Shown here one piece after another: positions 7,361 through 16,168 of a stretch of 64,000 bases of DNA (position 1 is the stretch's first letter; each line of letters opens with the position of its first letter). This stretch comes from Deltaproteobacteria bacterium. GTDB taxonomy: Bacteria; Myxococcota_A; Polyangia; Polyangiales; Polyangiaceae. Both the position numbers and the translations under genes were made by a program. The notes below the pieces were generated by a model, which worked only from the letters and a program-made list of their open reading frames with translations, made no database searches and was not told where the DNA came from. Location: positions 62,001-126,000 of the forward strand of contig JACRCQ010000058.1 of the NCBI GenBank assembly GCA_016218915.1, read 5' to 3'.

Positions 7361-9799
7361 CTAGGGCACGCAATTGCCGGCGCCGTCGCAGTGCTTGTTG
7401 TTCGTCGTGCAGTCCGTCGTGCAGTTGCCGCAGTGCGTGTTGCTCGTGTTCAAGTTCGTCTCGCAGCCGTTGCTGCTGTCGCTATCGCAATTCCCGTACG
7501 GGGCAACGCAGCTCGACACTGCACACCCCGCGCCGCCGGGACACGCCCAGACCGCGTTCATGCCGCTGCACACGGTCGTGCACGTTCCGCAATGCGCGGT
7601 CGTCGCGAGGTCCGTCTCGCACCCGTCGTTGAGGCTGCTGCAGTTGGCCCAACCGGGATCACAGTTGAATCCGCAGGTCGTGCCTGTGCACGTCCTCGTT
7701 CCGTGCGGCGTCGCTCCGCCTGTCGGGCACGGGTTGCACGATCCGCAGTGCAGCGGATCGTTCGTGGTGGCAACCTCGCATCCGGTGGAGGCAAGGCCGT
7801 CGCAGTTGGCATAGCCGCTGTTGCACGAGATCGCGCAGTTGCCGCTGCTACACGACGGCGTGCCATTGACGTTGCTGCAAATGGTCGCGCAATTGCCGCA
7901 GTGCAACGGATCGGTGTTGGTGTTGATCTCGCAGCCTGTCGCGAATGTGCCGTCGCAGTCCGCGCGCCCCGCGTTGCAGCTCTGGATTCCGCACACGCCA
8001 GCCGTGCACTTGGGCGTCGCATTGGGCGTGTTGCAGGACGTCGTGCAGTTGGAGCAGTGCGCGGGGTCGTTCTGCAGGTCGGACTCGCAGCCGTTGCCGA
8101 CGTTGTTGTCGCAGTTGCCCCAGCCGCCCAGACAGCTGATCGAGCAGGCGCCACCCGAGCATGCCGGCGTGCCGTGATTGCTGCTGCACGCGTTTCCGCA
8201 CGACCCGCAATTCGACACCGTGGTGTTCGTGTTCGTCTCGCAGCCGTTGTCCACGTTGCCGTCGCAGTTGCCCCAGCCCGACTGGCAGTTGATCCCGCAG
8301 CTGCCCGAGTTGCAGGTGGCTGTCCCGTTGTTCGAGTTGCACACCTTGGTGCACGAGCCGCAGTGCGCTACGTCGCCGCCTGTGTTGATCTCGCAGCCGT
8401 TCGACACGTTGCCGTCGCAGTTGGTGTAGCCGCCGTTGCACGTGATGCCGCAGGCGCCCCCAGAGCAGGTCGGCGTTCCGTTCGTGCCGTTGCATGCGAA
8501 GTAGCACGACCCGCAGTTGCCTGGATCGCTCGCGATCGAGATCTCGCAGCCGTTCGACGTGGCCCCGGACGCAGGACCGTCGCAGTCCGCATAGCCCGAG
8601 TTGCACGTCAGCGCGCACTTGCCGGCCGTGCACGTCGCGTTGGTTCCGTTGGCCGTGGAGCACGGCTTGGCGCACGCGCCGCACTGGGTCGGGTCTGCAC
8701 CTACGTTGATCTCGCAGCCGTCGTTCTTCGGATCGTTTCCGGGCTGCGGGCCGTTGCAGTTCTCCCAGCCGTTGTCGCATGTCAGCGTGCACAAGCCGCT
8801 GTCGCAGGCCGGGTTCTTGCCGTGGGTCGACTTGCACACCGCAGCACAGCTCCCGCAGTTCGTCGGGCTCGTGTTGAGGTTCGTCTCGCAGCCATTCGCA
8901 GGGTTTCCATCGCAGTCGCCGTAGGGCGCCACGCAGCCGGTCATCTGGCACACGCCCCCGACGCACACGTTGATCGCATTCGGCTTTGCGCAGACCTTGC
9001 CGCACACTCCACAGTTGTTGACGTCGGTCTGCGTGTTGACCTCGCAGACGTTGTCGTTGTCGCAATCCGCAGTGCCGGACGCGCAGATGTCGATCTTGCA
9101 CACCCCCTTGTCGCACTTCATCGTGTCGTTGACGGTCGGCGGCGTGCACACGTGGGCGCAAGCGCCGCAGTTGTTCACGTCGCCCGAGATGAACGTCTCG
9201 CAGCCGTTGTTTGCGATGCCATCGCAGTCTGCCCAGCCGCTCACGCACACCGCAACCTTGCAGTTCACCCCGTCGCTGCACTCGGCGCTCGTGTTCGCAA
9301 GCACGCATGGCGTGCCGCAATCCTTGCAGTTCTCCAAGGTGTCGATCGGCGTCTCGCAGCCATCGTCAGGATTGCCGTTGCAGTCCTTGAACCGTCCGAC
9401 GCAGACGTCGATCACGCACTTCTCGTTGCTGCACTTCGGCTGGGCGTTGGCCATCGCGCACGGCGTGCAGGTGTCCTGCGCGCAGCCGTATTCGACCAGC
9501 TCGGTCTTCACGCACGTCCCGTTGCACGGCTTGGTTCCCGGGAAGCAACCGGCCTCCTTGGGAGAGTCCTCGTACTTCACGTCAGGCGTGTCAGACCCCT
9601 TGTCCTGCAGGGCGTCGCCTTCCTTCGAGACGTCCTTGCCCGGTGCATCCGGCGTGGTTCCCCCGGACCCACCCACGCTGGAGTCCGGCCCCAACGGCCC
9701 ATCGAGCTCACCTTGCGTGTTGAGCGAGCAGCTGCTCGCAGCGGCGACCACCGCAAGGCCCAGCACTGCCGCGAAGGCGAAGTAACGCCGATTAGCCAT
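7361..9799 (-). CDS. secreted or surface Cys-rich protein with about 13 tandem repeats
   Basis: The 812-residue product starts with a signal sequence and Cys24 in a weak lipobox (AASSC), then an acidic Gly/Asp/Pro linker of about 70 residues. The rest is built from about 13 imperfect repeats of roughly 45-60 residues. Each has the core NGCET/NGCEI, followed by HCGxC or NCGxC, a C-x(3)-C or similar pair, then CxxGxC and a GxxNCDG motif. This is a MopE-related repeat type seen in myxobacterial surface proteins. The even spacing of Cys suggests chains of disulphide-closed modules outside the cell. The open frame extends far upstream, but that part is antisense to the lipoprotein gene on the other strand. 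Confidence 0.85.
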   Translation of the reverse strand: MANRRYFAFAAVLGLAVVAAASSCSLNTQGELDGPLGPDSSVGGSGGTTPDAPGKDVSKEGDALQDKGSDTPDVKYEDSPKEAGCFPGTKPCNGTCVKTELVEYGCAQDTCTPCAMANAQPKCSNEKCVIDVCVGRFKDCNGNPDDGCETPIDTLENCKDCGTPCVLANTSAECSDGVNCKVAVCVSGWADCDGIANNGCETFISGDVNNCGACAHVCTPPTVNDTMKCDKGVCKIDICASGTADCDNDNVCEVNTQTDVNNCGVCGKVCAKPNAINVCVGGVCQMTGCVAPYGDCDGNPANGCETNLNTSPTNCGSCAAVCKSTHGKNPACDSGLCTLTCDNGWENCNGPQPGNDPKNDGCEINVGADPTQCGACAKPCSTANGTNATCTAGKCALTCNSGYADCDGPASGATSNGCEISIASDPGNCGSCYFACNGTNGTPTCSGGACGITCNGGYTNCDGNVSNGCEINTGGDVAHCGSCTKVCNSNNGTATCNSGSCGINCQSGWGNCDGNVDNGCETNTNTTVSNCGSCGNACSSNHGTPACSGGACSISCLGGWGNCDNNVGNGCESDLQNDPAHCSNCTTSCNTPNATPKCTAGVCGIQSCNAGRADCDGTFATGCEINTNTDPLHCGNCATICSNVNGTPSCSSGNCAISCNSGYANCDGLASTGCEVATTNDPLHCGSCNPCPTGGATPHGTRTCTGTTCGFNCDPGWANCSSLNDGCETDLATTAHCGTCTTVCSGMNAVWACPGGAGCAVSSCVAPYGNCDSDSSNGCETNLNTSNTHCGNCTTDCTTNNKHCDGAGNCVP

Positions 9800-9962
9800 T
9801 TCTCGTCTCCCGAAGCCACACAAGAGCAATCCCCTTGAGCATACACTGCATCGAGACCGCAGGCGATGCTCCACGAATCCTGGCTCCCTGGGCAGGTCCG
9901 GCCAGCGCCTGGTGAGGCGTTCCTTGTTGACGACTGGCCGCGAACTGGGGACCCTTGTACTC

Positions 9963-11261
9963 ATGCGCTTGCTCCCCTTCGCTTCTTTGCTCACCTTCCT
10001 TCCGGCCCTGGTCATCGTGGCTGCGAGCTGCAGCAGCGGACAGGCAACCCTCGCAGACAACGTTCCGCAACCCGGCACCGGAGGGCAGGCAGGCGACGCT
10101 TCCGCGGGAAATGCAGGCAGCGGCGGGGCAGCTGCCAACGGCGGCTCCGCGGGTTCGAGCGCTGCCGGTGGACAAGGGGGCTCGGCCGCAACCGGGGGGC
10201 AGGGCGGAGGCGCTGGCTCCGGCGGAGCTGCCGGCCAGGCCGGCGCTGGCGGATCAGCCGGCTCGACCGGAGGCGCTGCGGGAACCGGCGGCTCTTCCGG
10301 TGCCTCTGGCACCGCTGGCGGCGCAGGCACCGCTGGCGGCGCAGGCGCGGGCGGGACGCAAGTCGACGCGGGTCCAGGAAATCCCTGCAAGAGCGATGCG
10401 GAATGCGGCGGCGGCACCACCTGCCAGATCGTCCCTGACGCAGGCAACACCCAGCTCGAGCTCAGGTGCACCCCGATTGCAGGCGCAAACAGCACCGGCA
10501 CGGCCTGCACCAACAATGCGCAATGCCGCTCCGGCCTTTGCCTGGGCGGATACTGCTCGACTCCATGCTCAGGGCCGAACGACTGCTCCCAGGCCGGCAC
10601 CTGCCAGCAGCAGCCCGTGACTATCGGCGGCCTGACCGGCTCGTTCGACCTGTGTGTGGTTGCGCCCTGCGCGAATTCCAAGGCGTGCGACCCAGGCGAG
10701 GTCTGCAGCGAGCTTCACGTGTCCGGCACCTTGGTTCAAGCGTTCTGCCGTCAGCAGCAGGGTGCAGGCTCACCCCTGGGCTCCGATTGCCAGGCGCCGG
10801 GCGACTGCAAGTCCATGCTCTGCTCGTGGTACAAGACCTGCTCCGAGGTCTGCTCGTCCGACGCGGACTGCGCTGCCATGACCTCTGGCGTGTGCATCGA
10901 CGTCTCATCCATCGGCACGAGCTACGTGCAGGCCTGCGCCCAGGGCTGCGCCAAAGTCTCTGAATGTGCTCCGGGCAAGAGCTGCGTGATCTCCACCGAC
11001 ACCAAGGGCGATCGCCACCGATTCGTGTGCGGCCCGCCCGGCACTGCCGCAACCGGCTCCGACTGCTCGACCATAAACAACTGCTCTTCAGGCCTTTGCT
11101 TGAGCAACTACGTCAACGGAACGCTCACGGATCAGATCTGCACCGAGCCCTGCGTGACCGCGGCCGACTGCCACGGCGGCCTGACCGTGTGCACCAACGT
11201 CTCGATGACGCCCCCGTCCGGCACAGGCTCGCAACTGATCAGCGTGTGCAACCACCCTTGA
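9963..11261 (+). CDS. Cys-rich lipoprotein with Gly/Ala/Ser linker
   Basis: The 432-residue product begins MRLLPFASLL and has a lipobox VAASC, so it should be lipid anchored. Residues 45-140 are a low-complexity Gly/Ala/Ser/Gln linker. The rest has about 30 Cys in units such as CKSDAECGGGTTC, CTNNAQCRSGLC and CSSDADCAAM, similar to the disulphide-rich modules of other proteins here. An alternative start 51 bases upstream would put extra polar residues before the signal sequence, so I prefer the second ATG. It is divergent from the 13-repeat gene and 88 bases before the subtilase start. Family and ligand are unknown. Confidence 0.8.
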   Translation: MRLLPFASLLTFLPALVIVAASCSSGQATLADNVPQPGTGGQAGDASAGNAGSGGAAANGGSAGSSAAGGQGGSAATGGQGGGAGSGGAAGQAGAGGSAGSTGGAAGTGGSSGASGTAGGAGTAGGAGAGGTQVDAGPGNPCKSDAECGGGTTCQIVPDAGNTQLELRCTPIAGANSTGTACTNNAQCRSGLCLGGYCSTPCSGPNDCSQAGTCQQQPVTIGGLTGSFDLCVVAPCANSKACDPGEVCSELHVSGTLVQAFCRQQQGAGSPLGSDCQAPGDCKSMLCSWYKTCSEVCSSDADCAAMTSGVCIDVSSIGTSYVQACAQGCAKVSECAPGKSCVISTDTKGDRHRFVCGPPGTAATGSDCSTINNCSSGLCLSNYVNGTLTDQICTEPCVTAADCHGGLTVCTNVSMTPPSGTGSQLISVCNHP

Positions 11262-11349
11262 GACGCATCTTGACCCACCGGATGTCCACGGATCGAGAGC
11301 GTGCAGCAAGAGGCCTGCATTGGCTCATCGTGTGAACGGAGATCAAACG

Positions 11350-14037
11350 ATGTCACGACGAATTGCCTGGGTTCCTGCGCTGGTGCTGCTGGCCGTGGCG
11401 CCCTCGACTGCCGATGCTCAATCGCGCAAGCCGACGCGCGTGCAACCCTCTGTGCTGCGAGCCATCGAGACCGGCGTCACTCACCCCGCTGCGCTGCGGG
11501 CGATGGTGCCCCGACCCGGCCACGCACCCGTGATCATCGAGCTCGACCGACCTGCCACGCCAGCCCTGCTGGAGTCGCTGCGTGCCTCGGGCGCGACCTT
11601 GCGCAAGGTGCAAGGGCGGACCCTGTCCTACTCGAGGTTCGTGCCCGCAGAGGTCGACAGCGCTGCGCTCGCTCATGTCCAGACGCTCTCGCACGTGGCC
11701 CGCATCTCGATGGCTCCGGTTCCCGGTCCCCGTCCGATGGATGTGTCCGGCAAGCTGCTCGGGCTGGAAGGCGCCCGGGGCGCGCGGCCAGCCCTCGACC
11801 TGCTCACGGGTCAGGGCATGGTGGTCGCTGATCTCGACGCGAACGCCGAGGTCTTCCACCCGATGTTCTTCCGGGCGGATGCCGGATACTTCGACTGGAT
11901 CGACGTGAACGGCAACGGCAAGTTCGACGTCGAAGTTGATGCGATCGACCTGGATCGCGACGGCAAGGCGGGGCCAGGCGAGATCGCGAAGTGGCAGAAG
12001 ACGCAGACCTTGTACCCCTGGTACGGCAACCCCGCGCCAGCGCGCAGCAAGGAATTCGACCCAGCGATCGACTGGGTCTACCTCGATCAGAACGACAACA
12101 AGAAGCGCGACTACGGCTCGAAGGACGGGTTTGACGACAAGACGCCGGCCCTGGGCGAGCCGCTCTTCGTGCCCGACGACTTCAACAAGAATGGCGCGCT
12201 CGACGTCGGAGAGCGCGTTGCGCGCCTCGGCTCCTCCAAGTTCAAGAAGGTCTACGTCCACATCGAGTACTACATCGATCCCGCCATCGACCACGTGTTC
12301 GAGCGCGGCGTCGATCTCGCCGACCACAAGAACAACTTCATGGATGGCTTGTTCGGCACCGAAGAAGCCGAGCATGGCAGCGCAGTGTTGTCGATCATCG
12401 TCGGCGACGTGCCGCTCGTGGGTCGCCGCTGGGTCGGTGTCGCCCCTGATGCAGACGTGATCCTCGGCTACGAGCTGGGCACCACGACCAGCGGAGCCCT
12501 TACCTGGGCCCTCGGTGAGTCGCCCCAGGTCATGCTCCACGAGACAGCGAACTGGTTCGGCCAGCCGCTCGATGGAACGGATTCGTACTCGACGATCGTC
12601 GATGCTTCCACGACCCAGGACAACGTCTCCCACTCCTGCCCGGTGGGCAACCTGGGCGGGGCGCGCAAGCATGCGCACGTCACCGTGCCGGCAGGCGAGA
12701 CCAAGACCCTGTCGTTCACGATGCCCAGCTTCAACCAGCAGGGCGGGCCCGCGACCTTCCTGGAAACCTCGTTCAACGTGCGCGGCGCCCCGGCTGTGGG
12801 CATCAAGATCAAGGAGCCTGGCGGACAATCCTACGACTTCAGCAAGGCCGCCAGCGGCACCATCAGCACTGGCGCCAGCTACTACGGAAGCGTGGAGACC
12901 AGCAAGAAGGGCACGTACTTCGTTGACGTCTGGTTCCAGGCACCGGACAAGTCCAAGGCCCCGCCGATCGGCACCTGGACCGTGGAAATCACCGGTGACG
13001 CCACCAAGTCCGCCACGGTCGACGGGTACCTGTTCGACGAGATCTCGAGCTGGGGCGTGGGCGCTGCGTGGGATGCTTCGATCGCGACCGACAGCAGCAC
13101 CATCGGCATCCCAGCCGTTTCCGAGCATTGCATCGCGATCGGAGCCACGACCGCGCACCCGTCGACACCCTCGGAGAAGTGGTTCGTGTCAGGCGACAAC
13201 GGCGAGGCGCAGAACGTGCTCCGTACCTATTCCGGGCGCGGCCCGCGCATCGATGGAGCCGTACGCCCGGACATCGTGTCCCCGGACAATCCATGGTCTG
13301 CCGCACCGTTCATCGTCGGCGGCACCTATGGCGACACGCCCTACGGCGGCATGTGGGCGGTCGGCGGCACCTCGTGCGCAGGACCTCATGTGGCAGGCGT
13401 TGCAGCGCTGCTCTCCCAGGCAGGGATCCGCGGCAACGCTGTGCGCGACGCCATGAAGAAGGGTGCGATCCAGGACAGCCACACGGGCACCACGCCGAAC
13501 ATGGACTACGGCTACGGCAGGCTCAGCGCTGCGGGCGCTTTGGGAGTCAAAGCCGATGGCACGCCTCCCACGATCTCGCTGGTGGCCCACCCCGCAGGAG
13601 GCGACAAGGGAGCGTCGATCGTGCTGGAGCCGACAGCGGCAGACGCGGACGGGCCCTCGTCTGCGCTCGAGGTCAAGTGGGATGACGGCTACGACGGCAC
13701 ATGGGAGACGAGCTACGGCGCGGTGCAGTCGAGGACGGTGACCAAGACCACGTCGCAGCCTGAGCCGTTCAAGGTTCGCGTGCGCGACGGCGAGGGAAGG
13801 ATCGCCGAGGCTGTGGTGTGGGTCGGACCGCCCGGTGCCGTGGAGCCAGATGCGAGCGTGTCGGACTCGGGCGAGCCTGACGCGACCGACTTCCCGGCGC
13901 TGCCTCCAGCCGGCGGAGGCGATGATGGCTGCGGGTGCAGGACGCGACCAGGGACGTCGCCGGGTGCGGTGGCGTTTGGCGCATTGGCTATGGCGGTGCT
14001 GATGATGAGGAGGAGGAGGGCGGCGAGGGGGCGGTGA
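11350..14037 (+). CDS. S8 subtilisin-like serine protease with MYXO-CTERM-like anchor
   Basis: The 895-residue protein has a signal peptide (cleavage near ADA-QS, residue 23), a propeptide-like region, and a subtilase domain: Asp163 in DANAEVFHP, His342 in EHGSAV, Ser675 in GGTSCAGPHVAG. The normal DTG triad is DAN here. Between Asp and His lie four EF-hand-like acidic loops near residues 185, 202, 246 and 278. A long beta-rich insertion of about 150 residues separates His and Ser. The C-terminus has CGC, a hydrophobic helix and RRRR, matching the MYXO-CTERM sorting pattern, so it is probably surface bound. I chose the ATG at 11350 because the signal peptide starts there. Confidence 0.9.
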   Translation: MSRRIAWVPALVLLAVAPSTADAQSRKPTRVQPSVLRAIETGVTHPAALRAMVPRPGHAPVIIELDRPATPALLESLRASGATLRKVQGRTLSYSRFVPAEVDSAALAHVQTLSHVARISMAPVPGPRPMDVSGKLLGLEGARGARPALDLLTGQGMVVADLDANAEVFHPMFFRADAGYFDWIDVNGNGKFDVEVDAIDLDRDGKAGPGEIAKWQKTQTLYPWYGNPAPARSKEFDPAIDWVYLDQNDNKKRDYGSKDGFDDKTPALGEPLFVPDDFNKNGALDVGERVARLGSSKFKKVYVHIEYYIDPAIDHVFERGVDLADHKNNFMDGLFGTEEAEHGSAVLSIIVGDVPLVGRRWVGVAPDADVILGYELGTTTSGALTWALGESPQVMLHETANWFGQPLDGTDSYSTIVDASTTQDNVSHSCPVGNLGGARKHAHVTVPAGETKTLSFTMPSFNQQGGPATFLETSFNVRGAPAVGIKIKEPGGQSYDFSKAASGTISTGASYYGSVETSKKGTYFVDVWFQAPDKSKAPPIGTWTVEITGDATKSATVDGYLFDEISSWGVGAAWDASIATDSSTIGIPAVSEHCIAIGATTAHPSTPSEKWFVSGDNGEAQNVLRTYSGRGPRIDGAVRPDIVSPDNPWSAAPFIVGGTYGDTPYGGMWAVGGTSCAGPHVAGVAALLSQAGIRGNAVRDAMKKGAIQDSHTGTTPNMDYGYGRLSAAGALGVKADGTPPTISLVAHPAGGDKGASIVLEPTAADADGPSSALEVKWDDGYDGTWETSYGAVQSRTVTKTTSQPEPFKVRVRDGEGRIAEAVVWVGPPGAVEPDASVSDSGEPDATDFPALPPAGGGDDGCGCRTRPGTSPGAVAFGALAMAVLMMRRRRAARGR

Positions 14038-14050
14038 GGGAGGTAGGCCG

Positions 14051-14064
14051 GCGCAAGCTTGCGC
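14051..14064. terminator. palindrome between convergent genes, possible terminator
   Basis: A perfect 14-base palindrome, gcgcaagcttgcgc, lies between the convergent subtilase and FGE-like genes. A stable GC hairpin could stop transcription from either side, but there is no T-run, so this is a weak call. Confidence 0.3.
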
Positions 14065-14174
14065 GCCTCAAGGGTTTGCCGTCCAACAAGATCGTGCATT
14101 CGATTAGTCGAACAGCTCGCGATCGTCCGGCAGAACGACGGATAGCCGCTGCAAGCGCCTGTGGCGAGGTCGCC

Positions 14175-15101
14175 TCAAAGGCTCTTCACACAGCGGAATC
14201 CGAGCGCGTGGTACGAGGCCGCGTTGTTCGGGAAGCGCGCGGACGTGCGCAGCCACGTGGCGTCGTGCAGGTATCCTCCCCCGCGCCACAATCGGCTCGT
14301 CCCCTTGCTCGGTCCCTCGGGATCCACGGAAGCGTCGCCGTCGTACGGACCGTACCAGTCCGTGACCCACTCCCACACGTTGCCTGCCATGTCCTGCGCA
14401 CCGTAGGGGCTGTCGCCTTTGGGGCTGAACGTTCCGACCGGGAAGGTGACACCGGTCTTGCCGCCATAGGCACAGCCCAAGAACGCGGCCTGATCGCATG
14501 CCGGAGCCGTGTTTCCCCACGGGTAGATCCGGCCGTCCGTGCCGCGCGCAGCCTTCTCCCACTCCGCTTCCGTGGGAAGCCGTCGCCCGATCCACGTGCA
14601 GTAAGTTCCTGCTTGATCGAGCGTGACCCCCACCACCGGATGGCTCGGGCTTCCCTTTGGATCGAATGCTTGCGCGGGCTCCGAGCAAACGCACGAGTCG
14701 ATGCACGCTTTGTACTCGGCCATGGTGACCTCGTGCTTGTCGACCAGGAAGCCTGACAGCGTGACCTTGTGGAGGGGGCTCTCCGAGACCTCGCACGACG
14801 TGTCGATCGGGTCGTTGCACCCCATCGTGAATTCGCCTGCAGGAACCTCGACCGTCGGAGGGCTTGGGATGCCGGCATCGCCCTGCACGCAAGGCCCTGC
14901 TTCGACGTCGCCAGCTTCGTCGCCATCCGACTCGTCAGCCGCATCTTGCTCGACGCTCGCTTCCTCGTCGCCGCTGTCCAGCTCCGGGGTGCCTCCGCTG
15001 CCGCCAGCGGCCGGTGCGCTCGTTCCCCCGCCGCCGTTCGAGCAGCCGCCCAGGAGGATCAAGAGCGCGATGCAGCCGGATCTTCTGCAGGCAGATATCA
15101 T
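14175..15101 (-). CDS. lipoprotein with formylglycine-generating-enzyme (SUMF1/FGE-sulfatase) domain
   Basis: The 308-residue product has a lipobox LLGGC, a Gly/Ser/Asp/Glu-rich linker and an FGE-sulfatase domain from about residue 80 to the end. Typical family motifs are FTMGCNDP, VDKHEVTMAEYKACID, RLPTEAEWEKAARG, YPWGN, DMAGNVWEWVTDWY and GFRCVK. True formylglycine-generating enzymes use a Cys pair; many lipoprotein members of this fold are not catalytic in that way, so the reaction cannot be assigned. It is last in a leftward run with cupin, hemerythrin, polyferredoxin and DUF362 genes. The ATG at 15101 is chosen because it directly precedes the signal sequence. Confidence 0.87.
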   Translation of the reverse strand: MISACRRSGCIALLILLGGCSNGGGGTSAPAAGGSGGTPELDSGDEEASVEQDAADESDGDEAGDVEAGPCVQGDAGIPSPPTVEVPAGEFTMGCNDPIDTSCEVSESPLHKVTLSGFLVDKHEVTMAEYKACIDSCVCSEPAQAFDPKGSPSHPVVGVTLDQAGTYCTWIGRRLPTEAEWEKAARGTDGRIYPWGNTAPACDQAAFLGCAYGGKTGVTFPVGTFSPKGDSPYGAQDMAGNVWEWVTDWYGPYDGDASVDPEGPSKGTSRLWRGGGYLHDATWLRTSARFPNNAASYHALGFRCVKSL

Positions 15102-15147
15102 TCCGCTTTCCTTCGCGGATGATACCACGTCGCTGCGATGGCAGGGC

Positions 15148-15504
15148 TCAGCCGCGGATCATCACGAGCAGCATCTTGAAGCGCTCGTCTGCGCGAAGCG
15201 CGTGAGGGATGTTCGCAGGCATTCGCACGGTCTGCCCTGCTGTAGCCGCCACCCGCTCACCGCCGATCGTGAGCACGGCAGCGCCCTCCAGGACCTGGAC
15301 GTACGCATCGAACGGTGCGGAGTGCTCGCTGAGCCCTTCGCCGCGCTCGAATGCGAACAGCGTGATCGTCCCGGCCGGGCTCTTGTGGATCGTTCGGCTC
15401 ACCACGGACCCGGTCGAGTACTGGATCATTTCCGCAAGCGCGAGTGCGCGGGCCGCCGGCATTTCCCCGGACGGACGCGGCTGGCTCGGTGTCCCGTCAT
15501 TCAT
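15148..15504 (-). CDS. single-domain cupin protein
   Basis: The 118-residue product has a classical small cupin fold: HSAPFDAYVQVLEGAA in the first motif and GQTVRMPANIPHAL in the second. The first motif has one His where many cupins have two, and the second has the conserved His, so metal binding is possible but not certain. There is no signal peptide. It lies 21 bases after the hemerythrin gene and 46 before the FGE-like lipoprotein gene, all leftwards, so it is probably in the same transcript. Substrate is unknown. Confidence 0.85.
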   Translation of the reverse strand: MNDGTPSQPRPSGEMPAARALALAEMIQYSTGSVVSRTIHKSPAGTITLFAFERGEGLSEHSAPFDAYVQVLEGAAVLTIGGERVAATAGQTVRMPANIPHALRADERFKMLLVMIRG

Positions 15505-15525
15505 GGCTCTCGTCTCCCATCGGAC

Positions 15526-16110
15526 TCAATCGTCGGTGCCTGCCCACGATACCCGACTTTGGATGCAATCGGGTCGTGCGGCGTAGCGCGCTACCAGATC
15601 GTCGCGTATTGCCGCCACGGCTGCATACTCGCCGGCCTCGAGCATCTTGTGATCGAAAGCGGCGGCCGCTGCGGTCATCTTGTCCATCGACGGGACGGAC
15701 AGCCTTGATCGCGCGAACGGGAAGAGCAGCGTGTCCTCGGTGTAGATGTGGCACCTTGCGTGGTCGGTCAGGGTGAATCCCACAGAAGCGATGCGCTCGA
15801 CATCGCCTGCGGTCGACGCTTTCCGGAGCGCTTGCACCAACTCGCGCTCCTCCTCGTGCTCGACCCGGACCGCAGCGATCATGCCCGAGTCCGCGGACAT
15901 CCCGATCTCGACAAGCATCGGCAGCAGGATTCGCTCTTCCTTGACCTGGTGGCAGAGCCGATCAAACCCTTCGATCGCGTCGGCGAACCTGCTCAAGTCT
16001 GCGGCAGGCACTTCAGGCCCCTGCTCCGCCATTCCGACGCATTGGTCCAGCGCCTCGAGAAGCTGCTCGTAGAGGCGATGCTCTGCCATCAGCGAATCGA
16101 ACAAGTCCAT
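15526..16110 (-). CDS. hemerythrin HHE-domain protein
   Basis: The 194-residue helical protein has repeated His-x3-Glu elements: EHRLYEQL, CHQVKEERILL, EHEEERELV and HARCHIYTEDTLLF. These are the di-iron ligands of bacterial hemerythrin-like proteins that bind oxygen or nitric oxide or help repair Fe-S clusters. It is cytoplasmic by sequence. A good ribosome site (aagggaaac) precedes the ATG. It lies 58 bases downstream of the polyferredoxin gene, so a role near Fe-S chemistry is plausible but inferred. Confidence 0.85.
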   Translation of the reverse strand: MDLFDSLMAEHRLYEQLLEALDQCVGMAEQGPEVPAADLSRFADAIEGFDRLCHQVKEERILLPMLVEIGMSADSGMIAAVRVEHEEERELVQALRKASTAGDVERIASVGFTLTDHARCHIYTEDTLLFPFARSRLSVPSMDKMTAAAAAFDHKMLEAGEYAAVAAIRDDLVARYAARPDCIQSRVSWAGTDD

Positions 16111-16168
16111 GTTTCCCTTGGATGCTTCATAGCCCCATGGGGTCGATCGTCCAGGGGCGACCCTGCAA

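Noticed and set aside
7361..9799. Regular DNA periodicity that could suggest a CRISPR array
   Set aside because: Spacing varies, no identical repeats exist at DNA level, and the period matches protein modules in frame.
7391..9838. An 815-codon open frame antisense to the Cys-rich repeat gene
   Set aside because: The translation is Ala/Arg/Val-rich without known motifs; the opposite strand has a signal peptide and 13 conserved repeats.
9800..10681. Upstream extension of the Cys-rich repeat frame by 294 codons
   Set aside because: The extension is Pro/Ala-rich antisense to the lipoprotein gene and would bury the signal peptide.
11353..13158. A long open frame antisense to the subtilase
   Set aside because: No start context or domain; subtilase triad on the + strand is decisive.
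14175..15101. Calling the FGE-like lipoprotein a true sulfatase-modifying enzyme
   Set aside because: The active-site Cys pair is not clearly placed and no sulfatase gene is nearby; only the fold is supported.
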